Translations under genes and position numbers: made by a program
The notes under the pieces: model-generated
The model's database searches: none
Seen by the model: only the letters and a program-made list of their open reading frames with translations
What the model was told of the DNA's origin: nothing
Shown: positions 35,528 through 44,033 of the stretch, piece by piece
Position numbering within the stretch: position 1 is the stretch's first letter
Layout of the letters: each line of letters begins with the position of its first letter
Assembly: GCA_037189985.1 (NCBI GenBank)
Contig: JBBCJX010000029.1
Span: 76,789-140,788, forward strand
From: UBA2031 sp037189985
GTDB lineage: Bacteria > Pseudomonadota > Gammaproteobacteria > Pseudomonadales > Moraxellaceae
Length of the DNA stretch: 64,000 bases
Direction: 5' to 3'

Positions 35528-35979
35528 AGGGATTTTTTCTGGTGCTGATGCTGTTGTCGGCACCGGCCTGGTCGGCGATTGATGTCTACGAATTCGAGTC
35601 ACCCCTGCAAGAGCAGCGCTACCGTTCCCTGATCGACGAATTGCGTTGCCCCAAATGTCAGAACCAGAATCTTTCCGGATCCGATGCCGAGGTTGCCAAG
35701 GATTTGCGCAACCGTACCTGGCAGCTTTTACGCGATGGCCGTTCTGATGCCGAGATTCGTGCTTATCTCGTCGACCGCTACGGGGATTTCATCACCTACC
35801 GCCCGCCTTTGCGTGCGGGCACCGTGCTGCTCTGGTTCGGCCCGTTTCTTTTGCTGGTTGTCGTGGCTTTCATATTGTTGTGGCGAGTGCGTCGCAAACC
35901 AGCAGCACCGTTGCCGCTTTCCGAAGAGGAGCGCCGCCGTCTGGCGACGCTGCTTGATGATCCGAATTCCCAACCCTGA
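35524..35979 (+). CDS. ccmH: Cytochrome c maturation protein CcmH (thioredoxin-like part)
   Basis: A 151-residue protein with a signal peptide (about residues 1-18), the redox motif LRCPKCQNQNL (Cys42, Cys45) and a C-terminal membrane anchor (about residues 101-121). CcmH presents apocytochrome c thiols to CcmF. The separate downstream ccmI supplies the TPR part that in E. coli is fused to CcmH. Overlaps ccmG by four bases. Confidence 0.96.
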   Translation: MKGFFLVLMLLSAPAWSAIDVYEFESPLQEQRYRSLIDELRCPKCQNQNLSGSDAEVAKDLRNRTWQLLRDGRSDAEIRAYLVDRYGDFITYRPPLRAGTVLLWFGPFLLLVVVAFILLWRVRRKPAAPLPLSEEERRRLATLLDDPNSQP

Positions 35980-35988
35980 TTGCCTGTC

Positions 35989-37284
35989 ATGATGCTTTTC
36001 TGGTTCTTTGCCCTTCTGCTGGCCGCTCTCACGGCCTTGTTGCTGGCTTTACCTCTCTGGCGTAATGGCCGTGCGGATGAAACCAGCCTGCTCGACCTGA
36101 ATCGTCGCGTTTTCCATGAGCGCTTGCAGGAACTCGAGAAAGACGAGGCAGAAGGGCGTATTGATGCGGAAACACTGGCTGAGCTGCGCACTGAGCTGCA
36201 ACGCAATCTGCTGGCTCTGGATACTGCGCAAGCTGGTGTGGTAACCAATGCCCCCCGTTATCGTCTGGTCGGTTGGCTGGTTCTGTTGCTGGTGCCCTTT
36301 CTGGCCATTGTTCTTTATTACACCGTAGCCGCTCCCAAGGGGCTGCCCGAGTGGTGGCAGTTGCGTTCGGAAATGGGCCCCACGCTGGATCGCATGTTGC
36401 AGGGTGAGGTGCCCTCCGCTGATGAAAATCGTGACCGCACCTTGGGCGATTTCATTCGTGTCCTGCAGGACAGGCTACAGAAGCAGCCTGAGAACGCCGA
36501 AGGCTGGTTCATGCTGGGCATGAGTTATGTTCAGCTCGACATGCCCCAGGCTGCCCAGATTGCCTTCGAGCATGCCTGGCGCAAGGAGCCTGCCGAGGCA
36601 CGGTACAAGGTGGCGTATGCACAGGCCCGCATTTTCAGTAATGAAGGGCAACTGGATGAGCTTGGTCGCCGTCTTTTGCAGGAAGTGGTGGCACAGCAGC
36701 CAGAGCATGAAGGTGCACTGTTGTTGCTGGGTCTGGGGGCTTATCGCAGCGCAGATTACAGTACGGCGATTGCTGCACTGGAGCGTTTGCAGGCCTTGCG
36801 GCAGGCACGACAGGCATCGTCCGACTCCTCCATGGGAGGACAGATTGCGGAAACACTGGCATCGGCACGCGCCCGCCTCAGTCAGGCAATGGTATCCCGG
36901 CCTGAACCGGTTGCTGGCGACAAGTCGGTTGCTGCTACAAAGTTGCGCGTGCGTATCGCGGTGGACCGCAGTCTTGCCGGCCGCTTTGCTCCGGATGATG
37001 TTGTCTATGTCTTTGCCCGCGCCTTGCAGGGCCCTCCCATGCCGGTGGCCGTGGTCAAGCGTCGGGCGGCGGACTTGCCCTTTACGGTAGAGCTGGATGA
37101 CAGCAGCAGTGTCATGCCTACCCTCAAGCTTTCTGATGTTCCCGAGGTCGCCGTGACGGCCCGTATTTCCCGGCATGGAGGCCCGGAGGCACAGGCAGGT
37201 GACCTCGAAGCTGTCGCGGTTCCCGTGCGTATGAGCGGAAGCCTGCACAGCGTGGAGTTGCTGATTAGTAATGAGAGAAAGTAA
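35989..37284 (+). CDS. ccmI: Cytochrome c maturation protein CcmI (TPR apocytochrome chaperone)
   Basis: A 431-residue protein that captures apocytochrome c C-termini for CcmF/CcmH. Two membrane segments (about residues 1-22 and 90-110) flank a cytoplasmic loop with LLDLNRRVFHERLQELEKDE. The periplasmic part contains TPR repeats (GWFMLGMSYVQLDMPQAAQI and following) and a C-terminal beta domain as in gammaproteobacterial CcmI. A TTG at 35980 also opens the frame; the ATG at 35989 is preferred. Confidence 0.93.
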   Translation: MMLFWFFALLLAALTALLLALPLWRNGRADETSLLDLNRRVFHERLQELEKDEAEGRIDAETLAELRTELQRNLLALDTAQAGVVTNAPRYRLVGWLVLLLVPFLAIVLYYTVAAPKGLPEWWQLRSEMGPTLDRMLQGEVPSADENRDRTLGDFIRVLQDRLQKQPENAEGWFMLGMSYVQLDMPQAAQIAFEHAWRKEPAEARYKVAYAQARIFSNEGQLDELGRRLLQEVVAQQPEHEGALLLLGLGAYRSADYSTAIAALERLQALRQARQASSDSSMGGQIAETLASARARLSQAMVSRPEPVAGDKSVAATKLRVRIAVDRSLAGRFAPDDVVYVFARALQGPPMPVAVVKRRAADLPFTVELDDSSSVMPTLKLSDVPEVAVTARISRHGGPEAQAGDLEAVAVPVRMSGSLHSVELLISNERK

Positions 37285-37331
37285 GTATTTGATTTAAATG
37301 AATTTTACTGGTTATTGCCGAATATCCCGGC

Positions 37332-37360
37332 TTGAGATTGGGGTAGGGCGCGTGTATCTT
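37332..37360 (+). promoter_or_regulatory. Putative adk promoter
   Basis: TTGAGA and TATCTT spaced by 17 bases in the ccmI-adk gap, about 115 bases before the adk ATG. Confidence 0.4.
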
Positions 37361-37476
37361 TGCGCCCTTCCTTGTTTTGCGTTGACATTCGAGCCCTTGC
37401 ATCCATGAACTTGGGCCGTGTCCGCCATCCCGAATTCGCTTTTCAACTTTTCGATGATTCTGGAGTGACAACCACC

Positions 37477-38130
37477 ATGCGCATCATCCTCCTGGGAGCG
37501 CCCGGTGCCGGAAAAGGCACACAGGCACAGCTCATCATGCAGAAATACGGCATTCCCCAGATTTCCACCGGCGACATGCTGCGTGCTGCCGTCAAGGCCG
37601 GCACGGAACTCGGGCTTGCTGCCAAAAAGATCATGGATGCGGGTGGACTGGTTTCCGATGACATCATCATTGGCCTGGTCAAGGACCGCATTACCGAGCC
37701 GGATTGCAAGAACGGTTTTCTCTTTGACGGTTTTCCGCGCACGATCCCCCAGGCAGAGGCAATGATCGAGGCGGGTGTCGATATTGATCATGTCATCGAA
37801 ATCCATGTGGATGACGCCGAGATCATCGAGCGTCTTTCCGGGCGCCGTGTGCATCCGGCCTCCGGTCGCGTCTATCACGTCAAGTACAACCCGCCCAAGG
37901 CGGCTGGCAAAGACGATGTGACAGGCGATGATCTGGTACAGCGTGACGACGACAAGGAAGAAACCGTCAGGAAGCGCCTGGACATCTATCACACGCAGAC
38001 CAAGCAACTGGTTGGCTTCTACCAGAAGCTCGCAACTGCCGGGCAGGGCCATGCGCCCAAGTATGCCCGCATTGAGGGTGTTGGCTCCGTCGATGCCATT
38101 GCAGCCAGCCTGTTTGCCATTCTGGGTTGA
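37477..38130 (+). CDS. adk: Adenylate kinase
   Basis: A 217-residue enzyme interconverting ATP, AMP and ADP. The P-loop LLGAPGAGKGTQ is at the N-terminus. TDM-type AMP-binding ISTGDMLRAAVK and DGFPRTIPQAEAM are present. The long LID RRVHPASGRVYHVKYNPPK lacks the four Cys of zinc-binding forms. The open frame extends 39 codons upstream but MRIILLGAPG is the conserved start, with GGAG upstream. Confidence 0.98.
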   Translation: MRIILLGAPGAGKGTQAQLIMQKYGIPQISTGDMLRAAVKAGTELGLAAKKIMDAGGLVSDDIIIGLVKDRITEPDCKNGFLFDGFPRTIPQAEAMIEAGVDIDHVIEIHVDDAEIIERLSGRRVHPASGRVYHVKYNPPKAAGKDDVTGDDLVQRDDDKEETVRKRLDIYHTQTKQLVGFYQKLATAGQGHAPKYARIEGVGSVDAIAASLFAILG

Positions 38131-38141
38131 TTTCTTCCTTC

Positions 38142-38160
38142 TATATATCAGCCATATATA
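38142..38160. repeat. AT-only inverted repeat downstream of adk
   Basis: TATATAT-CAGCC-ATATATA, extended outwards by imperfectly paired TTCCTTC and GAAGAAG. It lies 11 bases after the adk stop and before the intrinsic terminator. No U tract follows, so it is probably an mRNA end structure or a binding site. Confidence 0.5.
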
Positions 38161-38183
38161 AGAAGAAGGATTCCTGCCTTCCG

Positions 38184-38215
38184 GAACGCCGTGCCATGCA
38201 CGGCGTTCTGCTTTT
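38184..38215 (+). terminator. Intrinsic terminator after adk
   Basis: An 11-base-pair stem GAACGCCGTGC-CAT-GCACGGCGTTC followed by TGCTTTT. Confidence 0.75.
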
Positions 38216-38337
38216 CAGGCTACATCCGTTTTGAGATGGTCACAGGGTTATCAAAGACGCTCTTCCTGTCCTTTCCCTTCTTGGCGCCGGCTGAATTTGC
38301 TTAAATCGGGCATCGCTGCATCCGCTATGAGGTTTTC

Positions 38338-39342
38338 ATGTCTGCATTGTCTCGCCCCCGTCTGGGGGTGGTGCTGGTCAATCTGGGTACACCGGATGCT
38401 GCGACGCCTTCTGCCGTACGCCGCTATCTCAGGGAGTTTCTTTCCGATTCGCGGGTAATCGAGCTGCCTCGCCCTTTGTGGTGGCTGATCCTGAATCTTT
38501 TTGTCCTTCCGTTCCGGCCGCGTCGTGTGGCGCATCTGTACCAGACAATATGGGAAGAAGATTCGCCCATGCGTCGTATCCTGCGTGAGCAGTGTGCCGG
38601 TCTTGCTGATGTGTTGCGTGCCTCCATGCCGGATGTTGATGTCCACGTTGTACCCGGCATGACCTATGGACAGCCATCACTGCCTGCTGCACTCGATTCC
38701 CTGTGCCAGTCCGGTGTGGAGAAGCTGGTGGTACTACCGCTCTTTCCCCAGTATTCGGCCACATCCACCGCCCCGGTCTACGATGCCGTACAGCGCTGGA
38801 CGGCAACCCGGCGCAACCTCCCGGCATTGACCATCATCAAGGATTACTTCTCTCACCCTCTCTACATTGCGGCACTTGCAGCATCAATCAGGGCACATCA
38901 GCAGCTTCATGGCGTGTCTTCACGGCTGCTTCTTTCCTTTCATGGCATTCCGCAGCCCTATGCCGACAAGGGTGATCCCTATCCTGAACGTTGTCGCGAA
39001 ACGGCACGATTGGTTGCCAAAGCTCTGGACTTGCCGGACGGCAGTTGGGCTTGCAGCTTCCAGTCACGTTTTGGTGCCCAGCCCTGGGTGCAGCCGTATA
39101 CGGATGTGCTGCTGCAGGAGTGGGCAAGTTCCGGCGTGGATTCCGTTCAGGTCGTGTGCCCGGCCTTTGCGGCAGACTGCCTGGAAACCCTGGAAGAGAT
39201 TGCATTGCAAAACCGGGAAGGTTTCCTGGCGGCCGGTGGGAAAAGCTATCAGTACATACCGGCGCTGAATGCTCATCCGGATCATGTTGCACTGCTTGCC
39301 CGGTTGGTGACGCCCCATCTGGAGGCTCATCTGCAGAGCTGA
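38338..39342 (+). CDS. hemH: Ferrochelatase
   Basis: A 334-residue enzyme inserting Fe2+ into protoporphyrin IX, the last step of heme synthesis. N-terminal GVVLVNLGTPDA, LPLFPQYSATSTAPV and the active-site LLSFHGIPQPYADKGDPY (catalytic His) are canonical; CPAFAADCLETLEEI is the C-terminal signature. It lies close to the ccm heme lyase operon, with adk between. The ribosome site is weak. Confidence 0.97.
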   Translation: MSALSRPRLGVVLVNLGTPDAATPSAVRRYLREFLSDSRVIELPRPLWWLILNLFVLPFRPRRVAHLYQTIWEEDSPMRRILREQCAGLADVLRASMPDVDVHVVPGMTYGQPSLPAALDSLCQSGVEKLVVLPLFPQYSATSTAPVYDAVQRWTATRRNLPALTIIKDYFSHPLYIAALAASIRAHQQLHGVSSRLLLSFHGIPQPYADKGDPYPERCRETARLVAKALDLPDGSWACSFQSRFGAQPWVQPYTDVLLQEWASSGVDSVQVVCPAFAADCLETLEEIALQNREGFLAAGGKSYQYIPALNAHPDHVALLARLVTPHLEAHLQS

Positions 39343-39370
39343 ACGTTCTGGATGTGTTTCTGTCGGTAAC

Positions 39371-39403
39371 AAAGGCGCAGTTCTTTCGAGGCTGCGCCTT
39401 TTT
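39371..39403 (+). terminator. Intrinsic terminator after hemH
   Basis: AAAGGCGCAG paired with CTGCGCCTT across an 11-base loop, followed by TTTTTG. Confidence 0.75.
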
Positions 39404-39930
39404 GTTTGTCGGCAGATTTCCGAAGGCTACTCCTCCGGTTCAAAGGTTCGGGAATGGACAATTAAGGACAGAAAAGCGACCTGTAAATGTGCGGCAGCAA
39501 ACATGGGCAGCAGGATTAAAACCGGGTGAGAAAACTGTTTCCCCCTTTCTCAGGAGTCTCATTCCGGGGTTGGTCAGAATGTTTCTGAGGAGGAAAAACC
39601 GGATTAATCGAATCCCGCCGGGGTGTCATTGAAACGTCAAAGGCGGTTTTTAAAACTTTCTGAAGACCGGATTGGCTTCCGTGAAAAGACAAAATGAGAC
39701 TTTGATGATCAGGTTGTTTTTCTCTCTCATCGGGATAATGCAGAGTCATTCCGGACTGAAATCAGGTTTCATTTGGTAAAAAATCCCCGTTTATTGAATT
39801 TTTTTCAAAAAAAATGGCAAAAAACGGTTCCAACTGCTTGTTATTTGTACCGCCTGCTTTTTTTTTGTGCTAATTTTCTTTCCTGTAGTATATGTAATTC
39901 GCATCTCAAAACTCAGGAGGAGATCCTTCA
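39404..39930. other. 527-base non-coding, AT-richer region upstream of the H1-like gene
   Basis: No credible gene is seen; small frames here lack ribosome sites and resemble nothing. It is visibly poorer in GC than the surrounding genes, with A- and T-tracts at 39776-39870 (including TTGAATTTTTTTCAA). Weak promoter-like boxes occur near 39868-39895 (TTGTGC, then TAGTAT). It may be an extended regulatory region with curved DNA, or hold an unannotated small RNA. Confidence 0.5.
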
Positions 39931-40701
39931 ATGGCTCGATCCACGAAGAAAGCTGTTGCGAAGAAGCCGGGCCGCAAGCCTGCTGCTCGCCGTGCCGCCC
40001 CCGTAACCACCGCTGCAACTGCCAAGGCAACTGAAGCTGCTGCCAAGGCAACTGCAGCTCTGACCGCTGCTACTGCTGCTGCCAAAGCTGCAACGACTCC
40101 CGCCAAGAAGGCTGCTGCTGCCGCCAAGGTGAAGTCTGCTCGCAGTGCTGCTCGCGTTGCCAAGGCCGCTCTGGCCAAGGCCAAGGTGTCCGCTGCTGTG
40201 GAAAAGGCCAAGGCCGCTGCTGATGCACGCGTTGCCAAGCTGGCTGCTTCGCTTGAGAAGAAGCGTGCCGCTGCTGTCGAGCGTGCCAAGAAGGCTGCTG
40301 AAAAGCGCATTGCCAAGGCTGATGCTGCCAAGGTGAAAGCTGCTGCCAAGAAAGCTGCTGCCAAGGTGAAGGCTGCTGCCAAGAAGGCTGCTGCCAAGCT
40401 GCGTGCCATTGCCAAGCGTGAAGCTGCTCGTGCAAAGGCTGCTGACCGGGCTGCTGCCCGCAAGGCCGCTGCTGCCCAGAAGCGTGCTGCCCGCAAGGCT
40501 GCTGCTGCTGCCAAGAAGGCTGCAAAGCCCAAGGCTGTACGCAAGCCTGCTGCTCGCAAGCCCGCAGTTCGCAAGGCTGCTGCAAAGCCTGCCGCCAAGC
40601 GCGTTGCAAAGCCGGCAGCTAAGCCTGCTGCCAAAAAGCCTGCTGCAAAGAAGACCACAAGTCGTGGTCGTCCCAGGAAGGCTGCTCCGGCTGCTGCCTG
40701 A
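39931..40701 (+). CDS. Histone H1-like / AlgP-type Lys-Ala-rich DNA-binding protein with AT-hook
   Basis: A 256-residue, extremely basic protein made mainly of Ala and Lys, with KKAAAK and KPAAK-type repeats. It resembles the histone H1-like AlgP (AlgR3) proteins of pseudomonads. Residues about 85-150 look like a long charged helix, while the last 70 residues are KPAA-type repeats. An AT-hook core RGRPRK lies near residue 248. AGGAGGAG gives a very strong ribosome site. Such proteins bind DNA non-specifically and can modulate transcription and nucleoid structure; the exact targets here are unknown. Low-complexity sequence makes homology uncertain. Confidence 0.88.
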   Translation: MARSTKKAVAKKPGRKPAARRAAPVTTAATAKATEAAAKATAALTAATAAAKAATTPAKKAAAAAKVKSARSAARVAKAALAKAKVSAAVEKAKAAADARVAKLAASLEKKRAAAVERAKKAAEKRIAKADAAKVKAAAKKAAAKVKAAAKKAAAKLRAIAKREAARAKAADRAAARKAAAAQKRAARKAAAAAKKAAKPKAVRKPAARKPAVRKAAAKPAAKRVAKPAAKPAAKKPAAKKTTSRGRPRKAAPAAA

Positions 40702-40707
40702 GTCATG

Positions 40708-40734
40708 AAAAACCCCGCTCCGGCGGGGTTTTTT
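40708..40734 (+). terminator. Intrinsic terminator of the H1-like gene
   Basis: AACCCCGC-TCCG-GCGGGGTT followed by six T. Confidence 0.88.
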
Positions 40735-40784
40735 CTTTCCCTTTCCTGCTTCCCATTCAGGAAGCGGGTGAGGTTCTGTCTCCC

Positions 40785-41363
40785 TCATTTTTCTTCGGCA
40801 TCTTTCAGCTCAGCCAGTGTATTAAGGTTGATGAAAGCTTGGGCATTATCAAACCTCGCCACGGCGAATTGCCGGCTCATGCACCAGCTTTCAACCTTGT
40901 GCCCGTCGTTTGCCAGATAATCCCTCAACGAATCTTCCAGGCTACGCCGCAGCAGCATCACGAGTGGCTGCAGGCGTGAGCCGTCATGACTGATGACCAC
41001 CTCGATATCCTCAGTCATCAAGGCTGACAAACCCGTAACGAGATCGACGGGTAGAAAAGGCATGTCGCAGGGTGCCACCAGTACATGTTCATGTCGGCAA
41101 TAAGGTAATCCCGCAATAATGCCGGCCAGTGGCCCCGGATAATCCGGAGACGGGTCTGCGACCAGCCTGTGGCCAAAGACAGCCATGCTTTCGGCGTTGC
41201 GATTGCAGTTGATGATGATGTCGTCAACTTGGGAGCGCAGGCGCTCCAGGACGTGAGCAATGACGGGCCGGCCGCTCAGGGAAAGCAGGGCCTTGTCCTG
41301 TCCTCCCATGCGTGTGGCGCGTCCACCTGCAAGGATGATGGCTGAGCAGTGAAATGCGGGCAT
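40785..41363 (-). CDS. mobA: Molybdenum cofactor guanylyltransferase
   Basis: A 192-residue nucleotidyltransferase that adds GMP to molybdopterin to form the MGD cofactor of DMSO-reductase-family enzymes. The GTP-binding LAGGRATRMGGQDKALL motif starts at about residue 11; NCNRN, PGPLAGIIAG and APCDMPFLP are also typical. The start at 41363 replaces a 16-codon upstream extension that runs into the divergent yoaA leader. Presence suggests molybdoenzymes such as nitrate reductase, consistent with Fnr at 62.5 kb. Confidence 0.93.
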   Translation of the reverse strand: MPAFHCSAIILAGGRATRMGGQDKALLSLSGRPVIAHVLERLRSQVDDIIINCNRNAESMAVFGHRLVADPSPDYPGPLAGIIAGLPYCRHEHVLVAPCDMPFLPVDLVTGLSALMTEDIEVVISHDGSRLQPLVMLLRRSLEDSLRDYLANDGHKVESWCMSRQFAVARFDNAQAFINLNTLAELKDAEEK

Positions 41364-41419
41364 TAGTGAACCGTTGGCATGGGGTAGAATCGCGTTTTCT
41401 CCGAGCCCCAAGGCGTGTC

Positions 41420-43369
41420 ATGACGACCTCTTTCCAAAGCCAGGACATTCTCGGACAGGGCGGGCGACTTGCGCAGCATATCCCCGGTTTTCGTCCGCGC
41501 GAAGCCCAGCTTGCCATGAGTGATGCCGTTGCCTCCGCCCTGGACGCGCACAGTATCCTCATGGTCGAGGCCGGCACGGGTACCGGCAAGACCTATGCCT
41601 ATCTTGCTCCTGCCCTCATGTCGGGCGAGAAAGTCATCATTTCTACTGGTACGCGCAATCTCCAGGACCAGCTTTTTCATCGTGACCTGCCATCGGTGCT
41701 CAAGGCGCTGGGTGTATCGGTACGGACGGCATTGCTGAAGGGACGAGCCAATTATCTTTGTCCTTATCGTCTTCAGGTGCATCTGGAAGATGGCCGTTTT
41801 GCCAGCAAGCAGACCGTGCATGAGTTGCAGCGGGTTGCGGAGTGGGCCCATCACACGGCCAGTGGTGACATCGCCGAACTGGTTGATCTGCCGGAGGATG
41901 CCAGCGTCTGGCCACTGGTCACGAGTACGGCAGACAACTGTCTCGGGCAGGATTGCCCCTTGCTGGAAGAGTGCCCCCTGATGAAGGCGCGCCGCAAGGC
42001 CACCGAATCGGATGTCGTGGTGGTCAACCACCATCTTTTCTTTGCCGACATTGCCATCAAGGAAGAAGGTTTCGGTGAATTGTTGCCCGATGCGACAGCC
42101 GTCATCTTTGATGAGGCGCACCAGTTGCCCGAAGTCGCCTCCATGTTCTTTGGCGAGAGCCTTTCGTCCCGCCAGCTCATGGAGCTGGCGCAGGATGCGG
42201 TGGGTGAAATGCTGCAATCAGCTGGCGAGATGCGTTCCATCCTGGATGCCTCTACGCAACTGGAAAACCGCGTGGCCGACATGCGTCTGGCCTTTGGTGA
42301 CGAGGCCCGCAAGAGTGTCTGGTCGGAGGTGGCAACACGGCCTGATATGCCGCCCGCCATCGAGGCGGCAAGACTGGCGCTGGATCATCTCGCGACCTGC
42401 CTTGAGGCAGCCAGTTCCCGCAGCAAGGGTCTTGAGGCTTGTCATCGCCGTGCCGGTGACCTGTTGGCGCAATTTATCCTGCTGACGGGAGAAACACCGG
42501 CCAGCCAGGTGCACTGGTTTGAAACCTTCAAGAAAGGCTTTGTGATCCAGTGGACACCACTGGATGTCGCCAAGCCTTTCCGTGACATGGTCACCGCGCG
42601 CAAATCAGCCTGGGTATTTACCTCGGCCACGCTGGCTGTGCACGAAGACTTCCGGCATTTCTCTGCGCAACTTGGCCTGGATGATCTGGAGTCGTTGCAA
42701 CTTCCCAGTCCTTTTGCCTACGAAAAGCAGGCACTGTTTTATGTGCCGCGGGGTTTGCCGGATACCGGTGATCCGGGATACACCCAGTCCGTGCTGGAGG
42801 CCTCGCTGCCAGTGTTGCAGGCGAGTCGCGGGCGTGCCTTTGTGCTCTTTACCAGTCACCGTGCCCTGAAAGAGGCCGCAGACTGGCTGCGCGGGCGCCT
42901 GGAATATCCCTTGCTGGTACAGGGCAGTATGGCCAAGGGTGAGTTGCTGCGCCGTTTCCGTGAGCATGGCAATGCCATCCTGCTGGGCACGGGCAGTTTC
43001 TGGGAGGGCGTGGACGTGCGTGGCGAGGCACTTTCCTGCGTGATTATCGACAAACTGCCTTTCGCATCACCGGGTGAGCCGGTGGTGGCGGCCCGCATTG
43101 ATGCCATGAAGGCACGGGGCCGCAATCCTTTCGTGAGTTACCAGTTGCCGGGGGCCATCATTGCCATGAAGCAGGGAGCAGGGCGCCTCATCCGTGACGA
43201 AACCGATACCGGTGTGCTCATGGTCTGTGATCCGCGCCTGGTTGGCCGTCCTTATGGCCGCCTGTTCCTGCAGAGCCTGCCACCCATGCGGCGCACACGT
43301 GACTTGCAGGAGGTACGGGAATTTTTTGCCTTGCTGGATACGATGACGAATGACACTGCTTGCGCTTGA
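41420..43369 (+). CDS. yoaA: ATP-dependent DNA helicase YoaA/DinG family
   Basis: A 649-residue XPD-like superfamily 2 helicase. Walker A EAGTGTGKTYAYL, motif Ia STGTRNLQDQL, DEAH box FDEAHQLPEVA and the motif VI region QGAGRLIRDETDTG are present. Four Fe-S cluster Cys lie in NYLCPY and NCLGQDCPLLEEC. YoaA associates with the clamp-loader chi subunit and helps repair stalled forks in E. coli. AAGG precedes ATG 41420. As in E. coli, it is directly upstream of tsaB, overlapping it by 20 bases. Confidence 0.93.
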   Translation: MTTSFQSQDILGQGGRLAQHIPGFRPREAQLAMSDAVASALDAHSILMVEAGTGTGKTYAYLAPALMSGEKVIISTGTRNLQDQLFHRDLPSVLKALGVSVRTALLKGRANYLCPYRLQVHLEDGRFASKQTVHELQRVAEWAHHTASGDIAELVDLPEDASVWPLVTSTADNCLGQDCPLLEECPLMKARRKATESDVVVVNHHLFFADIAIKEEGFGELLPDATAVIFDEAHQLPEVASMFFGESLSSRQLMELAQDAVGEMLQSAGEMRSILDASTQLENRVADMRLAFGDEARKSVWSEVATRPDMPPAIEAARLALDHLATCLEAASSRSKGLEACHRRAGDLLAQFILLTGETPASQVHWFETFKKGFVIQWTPLDVAKPFRDMVTARKSAWVFTSATLAVHEDFRHFSAQLGLDDLESLQLPSPFAYEKQALFYVPRGLPDTGDPGYTQSVLEASLPVLQASRGRAFVLFTSHRALKEAADWLRGRLEYPLLVQGSMAKGELLRRFREHGNAILLGTGSFWEGVDVRGEALSCVIIDKLPFASPGEPVVAARIDAMKARGRNPFVSYQLPGAIIAMKQGAGRLIRDETDTGVLMVCDPRLVGRPYGRLFLQSLPPMRRTRDLQEVREFFALLDTMTNDTACA

Positions 43370-44033
43370 AACCTCCACGGAAGCCTGCTCTGTTGCCCTG
43401 CATGTGCAAGGGCGGGTCATTTCCCGTTTCCGTCATGCTCCCCGGCTGCAGACCGAGCTGCTGCTACCCATGATTGATGAGGTATTGGCAGAGGCAGGTA
43501 TCGTGCTTTCTGCCGTGGATGTGCTGGCTTACAGTCGCGGGCCTGGCGCCTTTACGGGGGTGCGCATTGCTGCTGCTGCAGTGCAGTCCTTGGCATTTGC
43601 ACGTGACTTGCCTGTGGTTGCGGTTTCCAGCCTGCAGACGCTGGCACAGGGCGCCTGGCGAGTGCATGGTGCTGCGCGTGTGCTGGCCGTGTTTGATGCG
43701 CGCATGGACGAGGTGTATGCCGGCGCTTATGAATATCGTGACAGCCTCATGCAGCCCCTGGATGTAGACCATCTTTGTTCGCCAACGGCATTGCCGGAAA
43801 AATTGCGTGGTGAGTTCTTTCTTGCCGGCAACGGTGTTGCTGTACATGAGGCTGCTCTCCGGTCGCAATGTGTCTTTGCTGGTATGGACGCCACGCTTTT
43901 TCCCTCGGCCGAGGATGTGGTGCCGCTGGCGCTCGCTGCCTTGGCGGCGGGGCAGGCACAGTCGGCAGAGTTGGCATTGCCCGTCTATCTGCGTGACGAG
44001 GTCTGGAAAAAACTGCCGGGAAGAGAGTCATGA
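43350..44033 (+). CDS. tsaB: tRNA threonylcarbamoyladenosine biosynthesis protein TsaB
   Basis: A 227-residue ASKHA-fold protein that partners TsaD and TsaE to make the t6A37 modification of ANN-decoding tRNAs. N-terminal LLALETSTEACSVAL and YSRGPGAFTGVRIAAA are hallmark segments. Overlaps yoaA by 20 bases and the next gene by four, so it is within one transcript. Confidence 0.96.
   Translation: MTLLALETSTEACSVALHVQGRVISRFRHAPRLQTELLLPMIDEVLAEAGIVLSAVDVLAYSRGPGAFTGVRIAAAAVQSLAFARDLPVVAVSSLQTLAQGAWRVHGAARVLAVFDARMDEVYAGAYEYRDSLMQPLDVDHLCSPTALPEKLRGEFFLAGNGVAVHEAALRSQCVFAGMDATLFPSAEDVVPLALAALAAGQAQSAELALPVYLRDEVWKKLPGRES

Noticed and set aside
39516..39749. 77-codon minus-strand frame in the region before the H1-like gene
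   Set aside because: No ribosome site, no recognisable sequence and AT-rich context; treated as non-coding.
39906..40788. Long antisense open frames (266 and 286 codons) opposite the H1-like gene
   Set aside because: They arise from the repetitive GCT/AAG codon pattern on the plus strand, give low-complexity protein and have no ribosome site.
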